Shown piece by piece: positions 29,942 through 40,900 of a stretch of DNA of 64,000 bases. The notes under the pieces are model-generated. The model had not been told where the DNA came from, did no database searches, and saw nothing but the letters and a program-made list of their open reading frames with translations. Source of the DNA: Curtobacterium sp. MCBD17_032 (lineage in GTDB: Bacteria; Actinomycetota; Actinomycetes; Actinomycetales; Microbacteriaceae). The first letter of the stretch is position 1, and the number at the start of each line of letters is the position of its first letter. The translations under genes and the position numbers were made by a program. The stretch lies in the NCBI RefSeq assembly GCF_003234855.1, contig NZ_QKTO01000004.1, positions 1 through 64,000 of the forward strand, in the 5' to 3' direction.

Positions 29942-30729
29942 CCGACGCGCCCGTCGCGACCGCCCTCGGCGGCGTGTCCGTCCGTGTCATCCCGTGCCTC
30001 GACGTGTCCGGTGGTCGGGTCGTCAAGGGCGTCAACTTCCTCGACCTGCAGGACGCCGGGGACCCCGTCGAGCTCGCCGCGCGGTACTACGAGCAGGGCG
30101 CGGACGAACTGACCTTCCTGGACGTCGGGGCGACGGTGGAGAACCGCGCGACGATGTGGGACACCGTCACCCGCACCGCCGAGCAGGTGTTCATCCCGCT
30201 CACCGTCGGGGGTGGTGTCCGGAGCGTCGACGACGTCTCGCGGCTGCAGCAGTGCGGTGCGGACAAGATCGGCGTGAACAGCGCCGCGATCGCCCGGCCC
30301 GAGCTCGTCACCGAGATCGCCGACCGGTTCGGCTCGCAGGCGGTCGTGCTCTCCCTCGACGTCAAGCGCTCCGCCCGCACCGCCTCGGGCTTCGTCGTCA
30401 CGACCCACGGCGGCCGCACCGAGACCGACATCGACGCGATCGCCTGGGCGCGCGACGCGGTCGAGCGCGGCGCGGGCGAGCTCCTCGTCAACTCGATCGA
30501 CGCGGACGGCACGAAGAACGGGTTCGACCTCGAGCTCGTCACCGCGGTCCGCGCGGTGTCCTCGGTGCCGGTCATCGCCTCAGGAGGTGCGGGACGCGTC
30601 GAGCACTTCGCACCGGCCATCGACGCCGGAGCAGACGCGGTCCTCGCGGCGAGCGTCTTCCACCGTGGCGAGATGACCGTCGGCGACGTCAAGGACGCGC
30701 TGCGCGCCACCGGGCACGTCGTCCGCTGA
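29938..30729 (+). CDS. hisF: Imidazole glycerol phosphate synthase cyclase subunit
   Basis: With HisH makes imidazole glycerol phosphate and AICAR. The 263-residue barrel shows [19 protein letters not shown] (about residue 16), the catalytic [11 protein letters not shown], and [11 protein letters not shown] near residue 220. GTG start coupled to hisG by a four-base overlap. hisH, hisA/priA, hisB, hisC and hisD are not in the window, so the pathway is split across the genome. Confidence 0.96.
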   Translation: MTDAPVATALGGVSVRVIPCLDVSGGRVVKGVNFLDLQDAGDPVELAARYYEQGADELTFLDVGATVENRATMWDTVTRTAEQVFIPLTVGGGVRSVDDVSRLQQCGADKIGVNSAAIARPELVTEIADRFGSQAVVLSLDVKRSARTASGFVVTTHGGRTETDIDAIAWARDAVERGAGELLVNSIDADGTKNGFDLELVTAVRAVSSVPVIASGGAGRVEHFAPAIDAGADAVLAASVFHRGEMTVGDVKDALRATGHVVR

Positions 30730-30730
30730 G

Positions 30731-30765
30731 CCGGCCGGACCGCCCGGGACGGGCCTCCCGGCCGG
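30731..30765 (+). terminator. Terminator hairpin after hisF
   Basis: Outer stem CCGGCCGG (30731-30738) pairs with CCGGCCGG (30758-30765); inside, GCCCG (30742-30746) pairs with CGGGC (30750-30754) around GGA. It starts one base after the hisF stop and separates hisEGF from hisI, which has its own -10 box. Confidence 0.7.
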
Positions 30766-30803
30766 GTCGGACCGCCGCGCCGGTCGCCGCCCGCGCCGGG
30801 CCG

Positions 30804-30809
30804 TAGGCT
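30804..30809 (+). promoter_or_regulatory. -10 box directly before hisI-trp block
   Basis: TAGGCT ends nine bases before the hisI ATG. A start seven bases downstream would leave a two- to three-base leader, in effect leaderless. Confidence 0.55.
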
Positions 30810-30818
30810 GGTGGTCTC

Positions 30819-31247
30819 ATGACCGACAGCACCAGCACCAGCACCGGAGCGGTCCTCGACCGCGCGCGCTTTGGTGCGGACGGACTGCTCCCCGCCATCG
30901 TGCAGGAGGAATCGTCGAAGGACGTCCTCATGCTCGGCTACATGGACCGGGAGGCCCTCCGCCGCACCCTGACCGAGGGTCGGGTGACCTTCTGGTCGCG
31001 GTCCCGGCGCGAGTACTGGCGCAAGGGCGACACGTCCGGGCACGCCCAGTACGTCCGCGGTGCGGCCCTCGACTGCGACGACGACACCCTGCTCGTGACG
31101 GTGCACCAGGTGGGGGCGGCCTGCCACACCGGTGCGCACAGCTGCTTCGACGTCGACCCGCTCGACCCGGTGACGGCGTCCGCACCGGCCGACGCGCCGA
31201 CCGGCTCCGGCGACGCCGCCGAGCCCGCGGCGGGGTCCGACCGGTGA
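30819..31247 (+). CDS. hisI: Phosphoribosyl-AMP cyclohydrolase
   Basis: Third step of histidine synthesis, opening the adenine ring of PR-AMP; zinc and magnesium enzyme. The 142 residues include [14 protein letters not shown] (about 43), [18 protein letters not shown] and the zinc/magnesium motifs DCDDD and CHTGAHSCF (about residues 102-109). The last 25 residues are a Pro/Ala-rich tail. Stop overlaps the trpE GTG by four bases, so it is the first gene of a mixed his-trp operon. Confidence 0.95.
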   Translation: MTDSTSTSTGAVLDRARFGADGLLPAIVQEESSKDVLMLGYMDREALRRTLTEGRVTFWSRSRREYWRKGDTSGHAQYVRGAALDCDDDTLLVTVHQVGAACHTGAHSCFDVDPLDPVTASAPADAPTGSGDAAEPAAGSDR

Positions 31248-32776
31248 GCGACGCACCCCGCACCACCAGCCGTGCCGACTTCGACCGGCTGGTCGCCGAG
31301 GGGCACCGCGTCGTCCCCGTCGTCCGTGCGCTCTTCGCCGACAGCGAGACGCCCGTCGGCGTCTACCGGAAGCTCGCCGACGGACGCCCCGGGTCGTTCC
31401 TGCTCGAGTCCGCCGGACAGGGTGGGCTGTGGTCGCGCTGGTCCTTCGTCGGCGTGCGGAGCTTCGGCGTCCTGACGCAGGAGGGCGACCGGGCGGCCTG
31501 GATCGACACCGGCCTGTCGGCGGAACGTGCCGTCGGGTCCCTCGACGGCGCTCCGCTGGAGGTCCTCGCCCGCCTGCACGAGCGGTGGGCCACCCCCCGC
31601 GTGCCCGGGACCCCGCCGCTCGTCGGCGGCACGGTGGGGTTCATCGGGTGGGAGGCCGTCCGCCAGCTCGAGCACCTGCCCGACGCCCCACCGGCGGACT
31701 TCGACGTGCCCGGCCAGGCGCTGTCCTTCGTCGCCGAGCTGGCCGCGCTCGACCACCGCACCGGGCTCGTGCTGCTCGTCGCGAGCGCCCTGCACGACGG
31801 CACGGACGACGCCGACACGCTGTGGTCCGACGCCCAGACCCGACTCGACCGGATGCAGGCCGACCTCGTGCAGCCGAGCGTCGCCACCGTCGCCGAGGCG
31901 TTCGACATCGCCGAACCGACCGCACGCTCCCGGTCCACCCCGGAGGAGTACGCGGCGGCGATCGAGCGGTCGAAGCGGTACATCCGCGACGGCGACGTCT
32001 TCCAGGTGGTCATCTCGCAGCGGTTCGACTCCGACGTCACGGCCGACCCGCTGGACGTCTACCGCGTGCTGCGGACGCTCAACCCGAGCCCGTACATGTA
32101 CTTCCTGTCCCTGACCGGCACCGACGGCGAGCCCTTCTGGATCGTCGGCGCGTCGCCGGAGGCGCTCGTGAAGGTCCAGGACGGCCGGGCGATGACGCAC
32201 CCGATCGCCGGCTCCCGGCCCCGCGGTGCCACCACCGAGGAGGACGTCCGCCTCGGTGAGGAGCTGTTGCAGGACCCGAAGGAACGGGCCGAGCACCTCA
32301 TGCTCGTCGACCTGGCCCGCAACGACCTGCAGAAGGTGTGCGAGCCGGGCACGGTCGCGGTCACCGAGTTCATGACGGTCGAGCGTTTCAGCCACGTCAT
32401 GCACCTCGTGTCGAGCGTCGAGGGTGCCGTCCGGCCCGGGGCGTCCGCGATCGACGTGTTCCGCGCGACCTTCCCGGCCGGCACGCTCTCCGGGGCACCG
32501 AAGCCGCGGGCACTGCAGATCATCGACGAGCTCGAACCGGCGGCGCGCGGTGCCTACGCGGGCGTCGTCGGGTACTTCGACTTCGCCGGGGACGCCGACG
32601 TCGCGATCGCGATCCGCACCGCGCTCATCCAGGACGGCGTCGCCCGGGTCCAGGCCGGCGCCGGACTCGTCGCCGACTCCGACCCGACGAGCGAGCACCT
32701 CGAGGCGGTCAACAAGGCCGCGGCGCCGCTGCGTGCCGTCGCGACCGCCAACCGGATGACCGGGGTCCTCCGGTGA
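31244..32776 (+). CDS. trpE: Anthranilate synthase component I
   Basis: Converts chorismate and ammonia to anthranilate, with TrpG supplying ammonia; TrpG is not in the window. The 510 residues have the N-terminal regulatory region and the chorismate-binding domain with [10 protein letters not shown] (about 248), [11 protein letters not shown] (about 322) and [19 protein letters not shown] (short part [11 protein letters not shown], about 413). The tryptophan-inhibition motif is partly visible as LLESAGQGG (about residue 49). GTG start overlaps hisI and its stop overlaps the next GTG. No leader peptide is seen, since the operon starts at hisI. Confidence 0.96.
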   Translation: MSDAPRTTSRADFDRLVAEGHRVVPVVRALFADSETPVGVYRKLADGRPGSFLLESAGQGGLWSRWSFVGVRSFGVLTQEGDRAAWIDTGLSAERAVGSLDGAPLEVLARLHERWATPRVPGTPPLVGGTVGFIGWEAVRQLEHLPDAPPADFDVPGQALSFVAELAALDHRTGLVLLVASALHDGTDDADTLWSDAQTRLDRMQADLVQPSVATVAEAFDIAEPTARSRSTPEEYAAAIERSKRYIRDGDVFQVVISQRFDSDVTADPLDVYRVLRTLNPSPYMYFLSLTGTDGEPFWIVGASPEALVKVQDGRAMTHPIAGSRPRGATTEEDVRLGEELLQDPKERAEHLMLVDLARNDLQKVCEPGTVAVTEFMTVERFSHVMHLVSSVEGAVRPGASAIDVFRATFPAGTLSGAPKPRALQIIDELEPAARGAYAGVVGYFDFAGDADVAIAIRTALIQDGVARVQAGAGLVADSDPTSEHLEAVNKAAAPLRAVATANRMTGVLR

Positions 32777-33564
32777 AGCGCTCCCGTCCGCTCGTCGTCA
32801 TCGCGGGACTCGCGGTCGCGGGCCTCGTCATGCTCGCGTGGACGCAGACCTGGTTCACCGTGCACCTCGACTCCTCCGCGGCGGTCGTGACGACCGTGGC
32901 CGCCGACGGCGCGACGGTCGTGCCGCAGTACACCGCGGTCGCGATCGCGAGTCTCGCGCTGTTCCTCGCGTTGACGATCGCCGGCCGTGCGGTCCGGGTC
33001 GTGCTCGCGGTCGTACAGGTCCTGCTCGGTGTGGCCGTCGTCGGCACCGGGGTCACCGCGCTGTCCGACCCGGTCGCCGCCGCGCGCAGTGCCGTCGGGT
33101 CGGTCGCCGGCGTGAGCGACATCGGCGCCGTCCGGCAGGTCGTCACGAGCGTCGACGTCAGCATCTGGCCCCTGGTGGGCATCGTCGGCGGCGTGCTCGC
33201 CGCGCTGCTCGGCGTGGTCGTGCTCGTCGTGCAGCGGTCCTGGCCCGGACCGAGTCGGAAGTACGGCGACGCCGCCACACCCGGGTCGGCGTCGGCAGCG
33301 GACGTCTCCGGCTCCCACGCGTCGGACGGCACCGGCACGTCCGACGGCGCCGGCACGTCGGACGGTACCGGCTCCCGGACCGGGTCCCGGGCGCCCGTCG
33401 TCCGCGACGCCGTCGTCGACTGGGACGACCTCAGTGCGGGTGTCGACCCGACCGCGGGGGACACCGCCGACGGGCGGGTCCGGACCACGGACGCGGTAGG
33501 ATCGTCGGAGCGTCGCCCGACCGGCGGCGCCAGCGACAACGAGGAGCACCGTGAGCAACACTGA
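32773..33564 (+). CDS. Trp biosynthesis-associated membrane protein (TIGR02234-like)
   Basis: A 263-residue membrane protein with four hydrophobic segments (about residues 7-24, 56-74, 78-98 and 137-158), a WTQTWFTVHL motif after the first helix, and a hydrophilic Ser/Gly/Thr/Asp-rich tail of about 100 residues. Proteins with this layout and the W(T/F)xxW(F)xxxL motif occur in actinobacteria between trpE and trpC; the role is unknown. The GTG overlaps the trpE stop. The end overlaps the next gene by 14 bases in another frame. Confidence 0.85.
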   Translation: MKRSRPLVVIAGLAVAGLVMLAWTQTWFTVHLDSSAAVVTTVAADGATVVPQYTAVAIASLALFLALTIAGRAVRVVLAVVQVLLGVAVVGTGVTALSDPVAAARSAVGSVAGVSDIGAVRQVVTSVDVSIWPLVGIVGGVLAALLGVVVLVVQRSWPGPSRKYGDAATPGSASAADVSGSHASDGTGTSDGAGTSDGTGSRTGSRAPVVRDAVVDWDDLSAGVDPTAGDTADGRVRTTDAVGSSERRPTGGASDNEEHREQH

Positions 33565-33790
33565 GCCCGCAGAACTCGGCGAAGGCCACTCGCCGGCGGC
33601 CTGGACGGCCGTCGTCATCATGCTGATCGGCTTCGCCGCCGGGACGCTCTTCTTCTGGTTCGACATGGCCTGGGGCGTGTGGGCTTCCGCTGCCATCGTG
33701 GTCATCGGTCTCGTCGTCGGCGCGGTCATGGGCAAGGCCGGCTACGGCGTCAACGGTCCGAAGTTCGTCCCCAAGCACCACGGCGAGTGA
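33551..33790 (+). CDS. Small membrane protein with GHSPAAW motif (HGxxPAAW type, DUF6704-like)
   Basis: A 79-residue protein with a polar start containing GEGHSPAAWTAV, two membrane helices (about 19-38 and 42-63) and a basic end GPKFVPKHHGE. The HGxxPAAW-like motif marks a family that sits in actinobacterial trp operons beside the previous gene. No function is known. GTG at 33551 has the GAGGAG site at 33541-33546. trpC begins five bases after the stop. Confidence 0.85.
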   Translation: MSNTEPAELGEGHSPAAWTAVVIMLIGFAAGTLFFWFDMAWGVWASAAIVVIGLVVGAVMGKAGYGVNGPKFVPKHHGE

Positions 33791-33794
33791 GCGC

Positions 33795-34589
33795 GTGACC
33801 GCGCCCGGGGCCAACCTCCTCGAGACCCTCGTCGCCGGCGCGCTCGACGACGCCGCGGCCCGTCGCCTCGACCGGCCGTACGCGGACGTCGAGCGGGACC
33901 TCGACCGGGTCGCGTCGCCGCTCGACGCTCTCGCGTTCCTCGCGCCGGGGGACCGCGTCAAGGTCCTGGCGGAGGTGAAGCGCGCCAGCCCGTCCCGCGG
34001 GTCGATGGCACCGATCGAGGACCCGGCGTCCCTCGCCGCGGACTACGAGCGCGGCGGCGCCTCGGCGATCAGCGTCCTCACCGAGGGGCGGAAGTTCCTC
34101 GGGTCGCTCGCCGACCTCGAGTCGGTGAAGGCCCGGGTGTCCGTGCCGGTGCTCCGCAAGGACTTCATCGCCGACCCGTACCAGGTGGTCGAAGCGCGCG
34201 CAGCGGGGGCGGACATCGTGCTGCTCATCGTCGCCGCACTCGCCCAGCCCGCGCTGGTGGAGCTGCACGGCCTCGCCGAGGACCTCGGCATGCGCGTCCT
34301 GGTCGAGGCACACTCCGCCGACGAGGTCTCGCGCGGGCTCGACGCCGGTGCGCGCATCCTCGGCGTGAACGCCCGCGACCTCACCGACTTCTCACTCGAC
34401 CGCGACCTGTTCGGCTCGCTCGCCGACCGCATCCCCGACGGGGTCGTGCGTGTCGCCGAGTCGGCCGTGAAGACCCCCGCCGACGTCGCGCACTACCGGT
34501 CCGCCGGGGCGGACGTCGTCCTCGTCGGGGAAGCGCTCGTCACCGGCGCCGACCCCGCCGCCACGCTCGCGTCGTTCATCGACGGTTGA
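33795..34589 (+). CDS. trpC: Indole-3-glycerol phosphate synthase
   Basis: Closes the indole ring from CdRP. The 264-residue barrel shows the catalytic Lys region [15 protein letters not shown] (about 56), [24 protein letters not shown] (about 118) and GVNARDL (about 190). It is the stand-alone form, not fused to TrpF; a trpF or priA-type isomerase must be elsewhere. GTG start four bases after the preceding stop. Confidence 0.96.
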   Translation: MTAPGANLLETLVAGALDDAAARRLDRPYADVERDLDRVASPLDALAFLAPGDRVKVLAEVKRASPSRGSMAPIEDPASLAADYERGGASAISVLTEGRKFLGSLADLESVKARVSVPVLRKDFIADPYQVVEARAAGADIVLLIVAALAQPALVELHGLAEDLGMRVLVEAHSADEVSRGLDAGARILGVNARDLTDFSLDRDLFGSLADRIPDGVVRVAESAVKTPADVAHYRSAGADVVLVGEALVTGADPAATLASFIDG

Positions 34590-34633
34590 CCACCCGTCCG
34601 GCTCCTCAGCCGGACACTCCCGGGAGCACCACC

Positions 34634-35848
34634 GTGACCTCACTCCGTGACCTGCAAGGCCCGTACTTCGGCGACTTCGGTGGGCGCTTCGTCCCCGAGT
34701 CGCTCGTCCTGGCGCTCGACGAGCTCGAAGCCGCCTTCCGGGAGGCCTGGGCCGACCAGTCCTTCCGGGACGAGCTCGACACGCTCCAGCGCGAGTACAC
34801 CGGTCGGCCGTCGATCATCACCGAGGTGCCGCGGTTCGCGAAGCACGCCGGCGGTGCCCGGGTCGTCCTCAAGCGCGAGGACCTGAACCACACCGGTTCG
34901 CACAAGATCAACAACGTGCTCGGCCAGGCGCTCGTCGCCCGCCGCCTCGGCAAGACCCGGCTGATCGCGGAGACCGGGGCCGGGCAGCACGGTGTGGCGA
35001 CCGCCACGGCCGCCGCCCTCTTCGGCATGGACTGCGTCGTGTACATGGGGGCCGTCGACACCGAGCGCCAGGCGTTGAACGTGGCCCGCATGCGGCTGCT
35101 CGGCGCCCAGGTCATCCCGGTCGAGACCGGTTCGCGCACGCTCAAGGACGCCATCAACGAGGCCCTGCGCGACTGGGTCGCCAACGTCGACTCGACGCAC
35201 TACCTGCTCGGGACCGTGGCCGGGCCGCACCCGTTCCCGGAGATGGTCCGGCAGTTCCACAAGGTGATCGGGGAAGAGGCACGTCAGCAGGTCCTCGACC
35301 GCGTCGGACGCCTGCCGGACGTCGTCGCCGCGTGCGTCGGCGGCGGCTCGAACGCGATGGGCATCTTCGAGGCCTTCCTCGACGACGAGTCGGTCCGCCT
35401 GTACGGCTTCGAGGCCGGCGGCGACGGCGTCGAGACCGGACGGCACGCCGCGAGCATCACCCTCGGGCGCGAGGGCGTCCTGCAGGGCGCGAAGTCGTAC
35501 CTGATGCAGGACGAGGACGGGCAGACGATCGAGAGCCACAGCATCTCGGCAGGGCTCGACTACCCGAGCGTCGGACCGGAGCACGCCTACCTGGCCTCGA
35601 TCGGCCGGGCGACCTACGAGCCGATCACGGACACCGAGGCGATGGAGGCGTTCCGCCTGCTGAGCCGGACCGAGGGCATCATCCCGGCGATCGAGTCCTC
35701 GCACGCCTTGGCCGGTGCGATCAAGCTCGGCAAGGAGCTCGGACCGGAGGGCGTCGTCCTCGTGAACCTGTCCGGACGCGGCGACAAGGACGTGGCGTCC
35801 GCGAGTCGGTACTTCGGCATCCTCGACGAGACGGCGGTGCAGTCGTGA
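34634..35848 (+). CDS. trpB: Tryptophan synthase beta chain
   Basis: PLP enzyme that joins indole and serine. From the GTG at 34634 it has 404 residues. Key residues: the PLP lysine in [11 protein letters not shown] (about residue 94), the Gly-rich phosphate loop [10 protein letters not shown] (about 234), and [12 protein letters not shown] chose GTG 34634 because CGGGAG lies at the right distance and it gives the common N-terminus [15 protein letters not shown]; a TTG at 34586 overlapping the trpC stop would add 16 residues. It overlaps trpA by four bases, as the two subunits form one complex. Confidence 0.96.
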   Translation: MTSLRDLQGPYFGDFGGRFVPESLVLALDELEAAFREAWADQSFRDELDTLQREYTGRPSIITEVPRFAKHAGGARVVLKREDLNHTGSHKINNVLGQALVARRLGKTRLIAETGAGQHGVATATAAALFGMDCVVYMGAVDTERQALNVARMRLLGAQVIPVETGSRTLKDAINEALRDWVANVDSTHYLLGTVAGPHPFPEMVRQFHKVIGEEARQQVLDRVGRLPDVVAACVGGGSNAMGIFEAFLDDESVRLYGFEAGGDGVETGRHAASITLGREGVLQGAKSYLMQDEDGQTIESHSISAGLDYPSVGPEHAYLASIGRATYEPITDTEAMEAFRLLSRTEGIIPAIESSHALAGAIKLGKELGPEGVVLVNLSGRGDKDVASASRYFGILDETAVQS

Positions 35849-36639
35849 GCACGAACAAGACGGTCGCCGCGACGATCGACCGCGCGAACGACGAGCGCGC
35901 CGGCGCCGTGGTCGCCTACCTCCCCGCGGGCTACCCCGACCTGCAGACGAGCATCGACGCCGCCGTGGCCCTGGCCGAGAACGGCGTGGACGTCATCGAA
36001 CTCGGTCTGCCGTACTCCGACCCCGTGATGGACGGGCCGGTCATCCAGCGCGCCGCGGAGGAGAGCCTGGCGAACGGCTTCAAGGTCGCGCAGGTCTTCG
36101 ACGCCGTGCACGCGATCACCGAGCGCGTCGACACCCCCGTCCTCGTGATGACGTACTGGAACCCCGTGCTGCGGTACGGCGTGGACCGGTTCGCGGACGA
36201 TCTCGTCGCCGCCGGAGCCGCCGGTCTCATCACGCCCGACCTGATCCCGGACGAGGGTCAGCAGTGGATCGACGCGTCCGAGCGGACCGGGCTCGACCGG
36301 GTGTTCCTCGCGGCCCCGTCCTCGACGGACACCCGCATGAAGCAGGCCGTCGACCGGAGCCGAGGGTTCGTCTACGCGGTCTCCACCATGGGCGTCACGG
36401 GTGCCCGGGCCGGCGTCGACAGCGCAGCGCGCACGGTGGTGTCCCGGCTGCGGGACGCCGGCGTGCAGCGGACCTGCGTCGGGCTCGGCATCTCGACAGC
36501 CGACCAGGTCGCCGAGGTGCTCGAGTACGCGGACGGCGCGATCGTCGGTTCCGCGTTCGTCCGGGCGCTCGCGGACCTCGGGGTCGCCGGCGTCGCAACG
36601 CGGGCGGCCGACCTGTCGTCAGGTGCCGCCCGACGCTGA
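35845..36639 (+). CDS. trpA: Tryptophan synthase alpha chain
   Basis: Releases indole from indole-3-glycerol phosphate for TrpB. The 264-residue barrel contains [10 protein letters not shown] (about residue 20), the catalytic Glu in [16 protein letters not shown] (about 47), and the Asp in [11 protein letters not shown] (about 130). GTG at 35845 overlaps the trpB stop. Last gene of the hisI-trpECBA block; trpD and trpG are absent here. Confidence 0.96.
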   Translation: MSTNKTVAATIDRANDERAGAVVAYLPAGYPDLQTSIDAAVALAENGVDVIELGLPYSDPVMDGPVIQRAAEESLANGFKVAQVFDAVHAITERVDTPVLVMTYWNPVLRYGVDRFADDLVAAGAAGLITPDLIPDEGQQWIDASERTGLDRVFLAAPSSTDTRMKQAVDRSRGFVYAVSTMGVTGARAGVDSAARTVVSRLRDAGVQRTCVGLGISTADQVAEVLEYADGAIVGSAFVRALADLGVAGVATRAADLSSGAARR

Positions 36640-36656
36640 GCCGCGTCCACCCGCGC

Positions 36657-36682
36657 TACAGTGATCGGGGCCGACCGGCCCC
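36657..36682 (+). promoter_or_regulatory. -10-like box and small hairpin before lgt
   Basis: TACAGT at 36657-36662 could be the -10 box of lgt. It is followed by GGGGCC (36667-36672), a GACC loop and GGCCCC (36677-36682), a 6-bp hairpin that might instead serve as the end of the trp transcript. No -35 match is seen. Confidence 0.4.
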
Positions 36683-36735
36683 CGGCACCACCAGGACCGG
36701 CGACTCCAGCCCCCGTGAAAGGCGACTGCACCCAC

Positions 36736-37725
36736 ATGTCCCTCCTGAGCATCCCGAGCCCGAGCACGGCGTGGCAGTACTTCGACCTGACCGCCTGGCT
36801 GCAGAGCACGTTCGGCATCTCGATGCCGCTCGACTTCCGGATCCACGCGTACGCGATCTGCATCCTCGTCGGGATCGTCATCGCGGTGCTGCTCACGAAC
36901 TCCCGGCTGAACGCGCGCGGTGCCGAGCGCTGGATCATCATCGACATCGCCATCTGGGCGGTGCCGGCGGGCATCATCGGCGGCCGCCTGTTCCACGTGC
37001 TCACGCACGTCGACGACTACTTCGGTCCCGGGATCGACCCGCTCTCGGTGTTCTACGTGTGGGAGGGCGGGCTCGCGATCTTCGGCGCGCTGATCCTCGG
37101 GTCGCTCGGCGCCTGGATCGGCTGCCGGCAGACCGGCCTGCGGTTCTCGGCGTTCATCGACGCCGCCGCGCCCGGCGTCCTGCTCGCCCAGGCCGCCGGC
37201 CGCCTCGGCAACTACTTCAACCACGAGCTGTTCGGCATGCCGACGAGCCTGCCGTGGGGGCTGCAGATCGAGTCGACCAACCCGGCGTACCCGGCGGGCC
37301 TGCCCGAGGGCGTCCTGTTCCACCCGACCTTCCTGTACGAGATCATCTGGAACGTCGTCGGTGCGGTGGTCATCCTGCTCCTCGACCGGAAGTTCCGCCT
37401 GCAGTGGGGTCGTGTGATGGCCCTCTACCTCATCTGGTACGGCGTCGGCCGCTCCGTCCTCGAGTCGATCCGCGTGGACACGAGCGAGACCTTCGGCGGG
37501 GTCCGGACGAACGTCTGGATGTCCTTCGCCGCGATCCTGCTGGGCTTGCTGGTCTTCTGGGTGCAGTCCCGTCGTCACCTCGGCAAGGAGCCGAGCCCGT
37601 ACCTGCCGGGTCGCGAGCCCCGCTCGAAGTCCGATGTAGACTCGGACGACACCTACTCGGAGCACGACACCACGACCGGTGTCGCCGATCCGGAGCCGGT
37701 CGCCATCGCAGCCGACCGACACTGA
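36736..37725 (+). CDS. lgt: Prolipoprotein diacylglyceryl transferase
   Basis: Transfers diacylglycerol from phosphatidylglycerol to the lipobox cysteine; polytopic inner membrane enzyme. The 329 residues contain about seven membrane helices, the conserved RIHAYAICILVG region (about 37), EGGLAIFGALI (about 112) and the Lgt signature GRLGNYFNHELFG (about 155-167). The last 50 residues are a polar cytoplasmic tail. ATG at 36736; the upstream site GAAAGG is rather far (about 14 bases). Lgt next to trpA is a common actinobacterial order. Confidence 0.95.
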   Translation: MSLLSIPSPSTAWQYFDLTAWLQSTFGISMPLDFRIHAYAICILVGIVIAVLLTNSRLNARGAERWIIIDIAIWAVPAGIIGGRLFHVLTHVDDYFGPGIDPLSVFYVWEGGLAIFGALILGSLGAWIGCRQTGLRFSAFIDAAAPGVLLAQAAGRLGNYFNHELFGMPTSLPWGLQIESTNPAYPAGLPEGVLFHPTFLYEIIWNVVGAVVILLLDRKFRLQWGRVMALYLIWYGVGRSVLESIRVDTSETFGGVRTNVWMSFAAILLGLLVFWVQSRRHLGKEPSPYLPGREPRSKSDVDSDDTYSEHDTTTGVADPEPVAIAADRH

Positions 37726-37912
37726 GGTCCCGACCTCTCCCGAACCCAGCACCACACCGCGATCGCGGTCCGCCACAAGCGGGCCCCACTCCTCGCACGC
37801 CGCCCGGACACCTCCTGGCGGCGAGCACGGGCACCAGTCCCGCCCGCTCGGGCGGAACGCACCACCGGGCCACCGCTGTCCCTGTTCCACTTCCTCGTGA
37901 GGACGGTTCCCC

Positions 37913-40900
37913 ATGGCGCTCCTGCCATCTCAGCCCTCTGCAGTCCCGAACGGCGCGACGGACTCGTCGTCCCGGACCGGGCTCCGCTCGCCGCACCGAC
38001 GCTTCTCGGCGGTCCCCGACGCCGCCGGGATGTACGACCCGGCGAACGAGAAGGACGCCTGCGGTCTCGCCATGGTCGCGACGCTCCGCGGCACGCCCGG
38101 GCACGACATCGTCGACGCCGCGCTCGGCGCGCTCCGGAACCTCGAGCACCGCGGTGCCGTCGGTTCGGACGCCGGCACCGGTGACGGTGCGGGCATCCTC
38201 TGTCAGGTCCCGGACGCGTTCTTCCGCGCCGTCGCGCCGTTCGCCCTGCCCGACGCCGGCCAGTACGCGGTCGGCACCGCCTACCTGCCGCTCGACGCCG
38301 ACGCGCGCGCCGCCGTGAAGGCGACCGTCGAGGCACTCGCGGCCGACGAGGGGCTCCGCGTGCTCGGCTGGCGTGAGGTGCCGGTCCGGCCCGAGGTCCT
38401 CGGCACCCTGGCGCGTGCGGCGATGCCCGCGTTCGAGCAGGTCTTCGTCGCGTCCACGCACACGGACGAGCACGGCGCGCCGCGTTCCGGCATCGAGCTC
38501 GACCGCCAGGCGTTCCGACTCCGGAAGCGTGCGGAGCAGGGCAGCGAGCTCTACTTCATGTCGCTGTCGAGCCGCACCATGGTCTACAAGGGCATGGTCA
38601 CGACACTCCAGCTCGAGCCGTTCTACCCCGACCTCAGCGACGAGCGCTTCGCGTCCCGCCTGGCGATCGTGCACTCGCGCTACTCGACGAACACCTTCCC
38701 GTCATGGCCGCTCGCGCAGCCGTTCCGCTCCCTCGCCCACAACGGGGAGATCAACACCGTCCGCGGTAACCGGAACTGGATGCGCGCCCGCCAGTCGCAG
38801 CTCGAGAGCGAGCTCCTCGGCGACATGGCGCCGCTGCTGCCGATCGTGAGCCCGGGTGCGAGCGACTCCGCCTCGTTCGATGAGGTGCTCGAGCTCCTGA
38901 CCCTGACCGGGCGGTCCCTGCCGCACGCGATGTCGATGATGGTGCCCGAGGCCTGGGAGAACCAGGTCGACATGGACCCGGACCTCCGCGCCTTCTACGA
39001 GTACCACTCGATGCTCATGGAGCCGTGGGACGGCCCCGCCGCGATCACCTTCACCGACGGCTCGCTCGTCGGTGCCACGCTCGACCGCAACGGCCTGCGT
39101 CCCGGACGCTTCCTCGTCACCGACGACGGCCTCATCGTGATGGGCAGCGAGACCGGCGTCATCGACGTCCCCGCCTCGAAGGTGGTCCGCAAGGGCCGGC
39201 TGCGCCCGGGCCGGATGTTCCTCGTCGACACCGAGAACGGCCGGATCATCGAGGACGACGAGGTCAAGCGCGAACTCGCCGCGTCCGGTCCCTGGTCCGA
39301 GTGGCTCGAGTCCGGTCGCATCAACCTGAACGACCTGCCGGAGCGCGAGCACATCGTGCACACCCCGGCCTCCGTCACCCGGCGGCAGCGTGCCTTCGGG
39401 TACACCGAGGAAGAGGTCCGGATCCTGCTCCGCCCGATGGCGCAGACCGGGGCCGAACCGCTCGGCGCGATGGGATCCGACACCCCGATCGCGGTGCTGT
39501 CCCAGCGCCCTCGCCTGCTCTTCGACTACTTCACGCAGCAGTTCGCCCAGGTGACGAACCCGCCGCTCGACTCGATCCGCGAGCAGGTCATCACCTCGAT
39601 GGGGCTCGGCCTCGGACCGGAGCGCAACCTGCTCGCCGCCGGTCCCGAGCACGCGAAGCAGATCGTGCTCGACTTCCCGGTGATCGACAACGACCAGCTC
39701 GCGAAGATCCAGCACTTCGAGACCGCGTCCGGGCGGCACCTCACCGTGACCGTCCGCGGGCTCTACCGCGTCGACGCCGGCGAGACCGCGATGGAGCAGC
39801 GGATCAGTGCCGTCTGCGACGAAGTGGACGCAGCCATCGAGTCGGGCAAGCAGTTCATCGTCCTGTCGGACCGTGACGGCAACGCCGAGTACGCCCCGAT
39901 CCCGAGCCTGCTGCTGCTCGCCGCGGTGCACCACCACCTGATCCGCACCGAGCAGCGCATGAAGGTCGGTCTGATCGTCGAGGCCGGCGACGTCCGCGAG
40001 GTGCACCACGTCGCGACGCTCATCGGGTACGGCGCTTCCGCGATCAACCCGTACCTGGCGATGGAGACGTGCGAGAACCTCGTGCGCTCGGGCATGATCA
40101 CCGGCCTCACGCCGGAGCAGGCCGTCAAGAACGTCATCAAGGCGCTCGGCAAGGGCGTCCTGAAGATCATGTCGAAGATGGGCATCTCGACGGTGTCCAG
40201 CTACGCCGGCGCCCAGGCCTTCGAGGCGGTCGGACTCAGCCAGGAGGTCGTCGACCGGTACTTCACCGGCACGTCCTCGATCCTCGGCGGTGTCGACGTC
40301 GACGTGATCGCCGCGGAGAACGCCGAACGGCACGCGCAGGCGTACCCGCAGGACGGCGCGGTGCTGTCACACGAGCGCCTGCAGACCGGCGGCGAGTACC
40401 AGTGGCGCCGCGAGGGCCCTCCGCACCTCTTCAACCCGGACACGGTCTTCCGTCTGCAGCACGCCACGCGCGCCCGTCGGTACGACGTCTTCCGCGAGTA
40501 CTCGAAGGCGGTCGACGACCAGTCCGAGCAACTCATGACGCTGCGCGGTCTGTTCGGCTTCACGCACGGCACGCGCAAGCCGGTGCCGCTCGACGAGGTC
40601 GAGCCGATCGCGGAGATCGTCAAGCGCTTCAACACCGGCGCGATGTCCTACGGGTCGATCTCGCAGGAGGCCCACGAGACGCTCGCGATCGCCATGAACC
40701 GCCTCGGTGGTCGCTCGAACACGGGCGAGGGCGGCGAGGACGTCGAGCGCCTGCTCGACCCCGAGCGGCGGAGCGCGATCAAGCAGGTCGCGTCCGGCCG
40801 GTTCGGCGTGACGAGCATGTACCTGACGCACGCCACTGACATACAGCTCAAGATGGCGCAGGGTGCGAAGCCGGGCGAGGGCGGGCAGCTGCCCCCGCAG

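Noticed and set aside
34586..34633. TTG start for trpB overlapping the trpC stop
   Set aside because: The GTG at 34634 has CGGGAG at the right distance and begins the conserved protein; the extra 16 residues are unlike TrpB.
37758..37769. CCGCGATCGCGG palindrome before gltB as an operator
   Set aside because: Short GC-rich palindromes are frequent in this DNA and no copy or promoter lies beside it.
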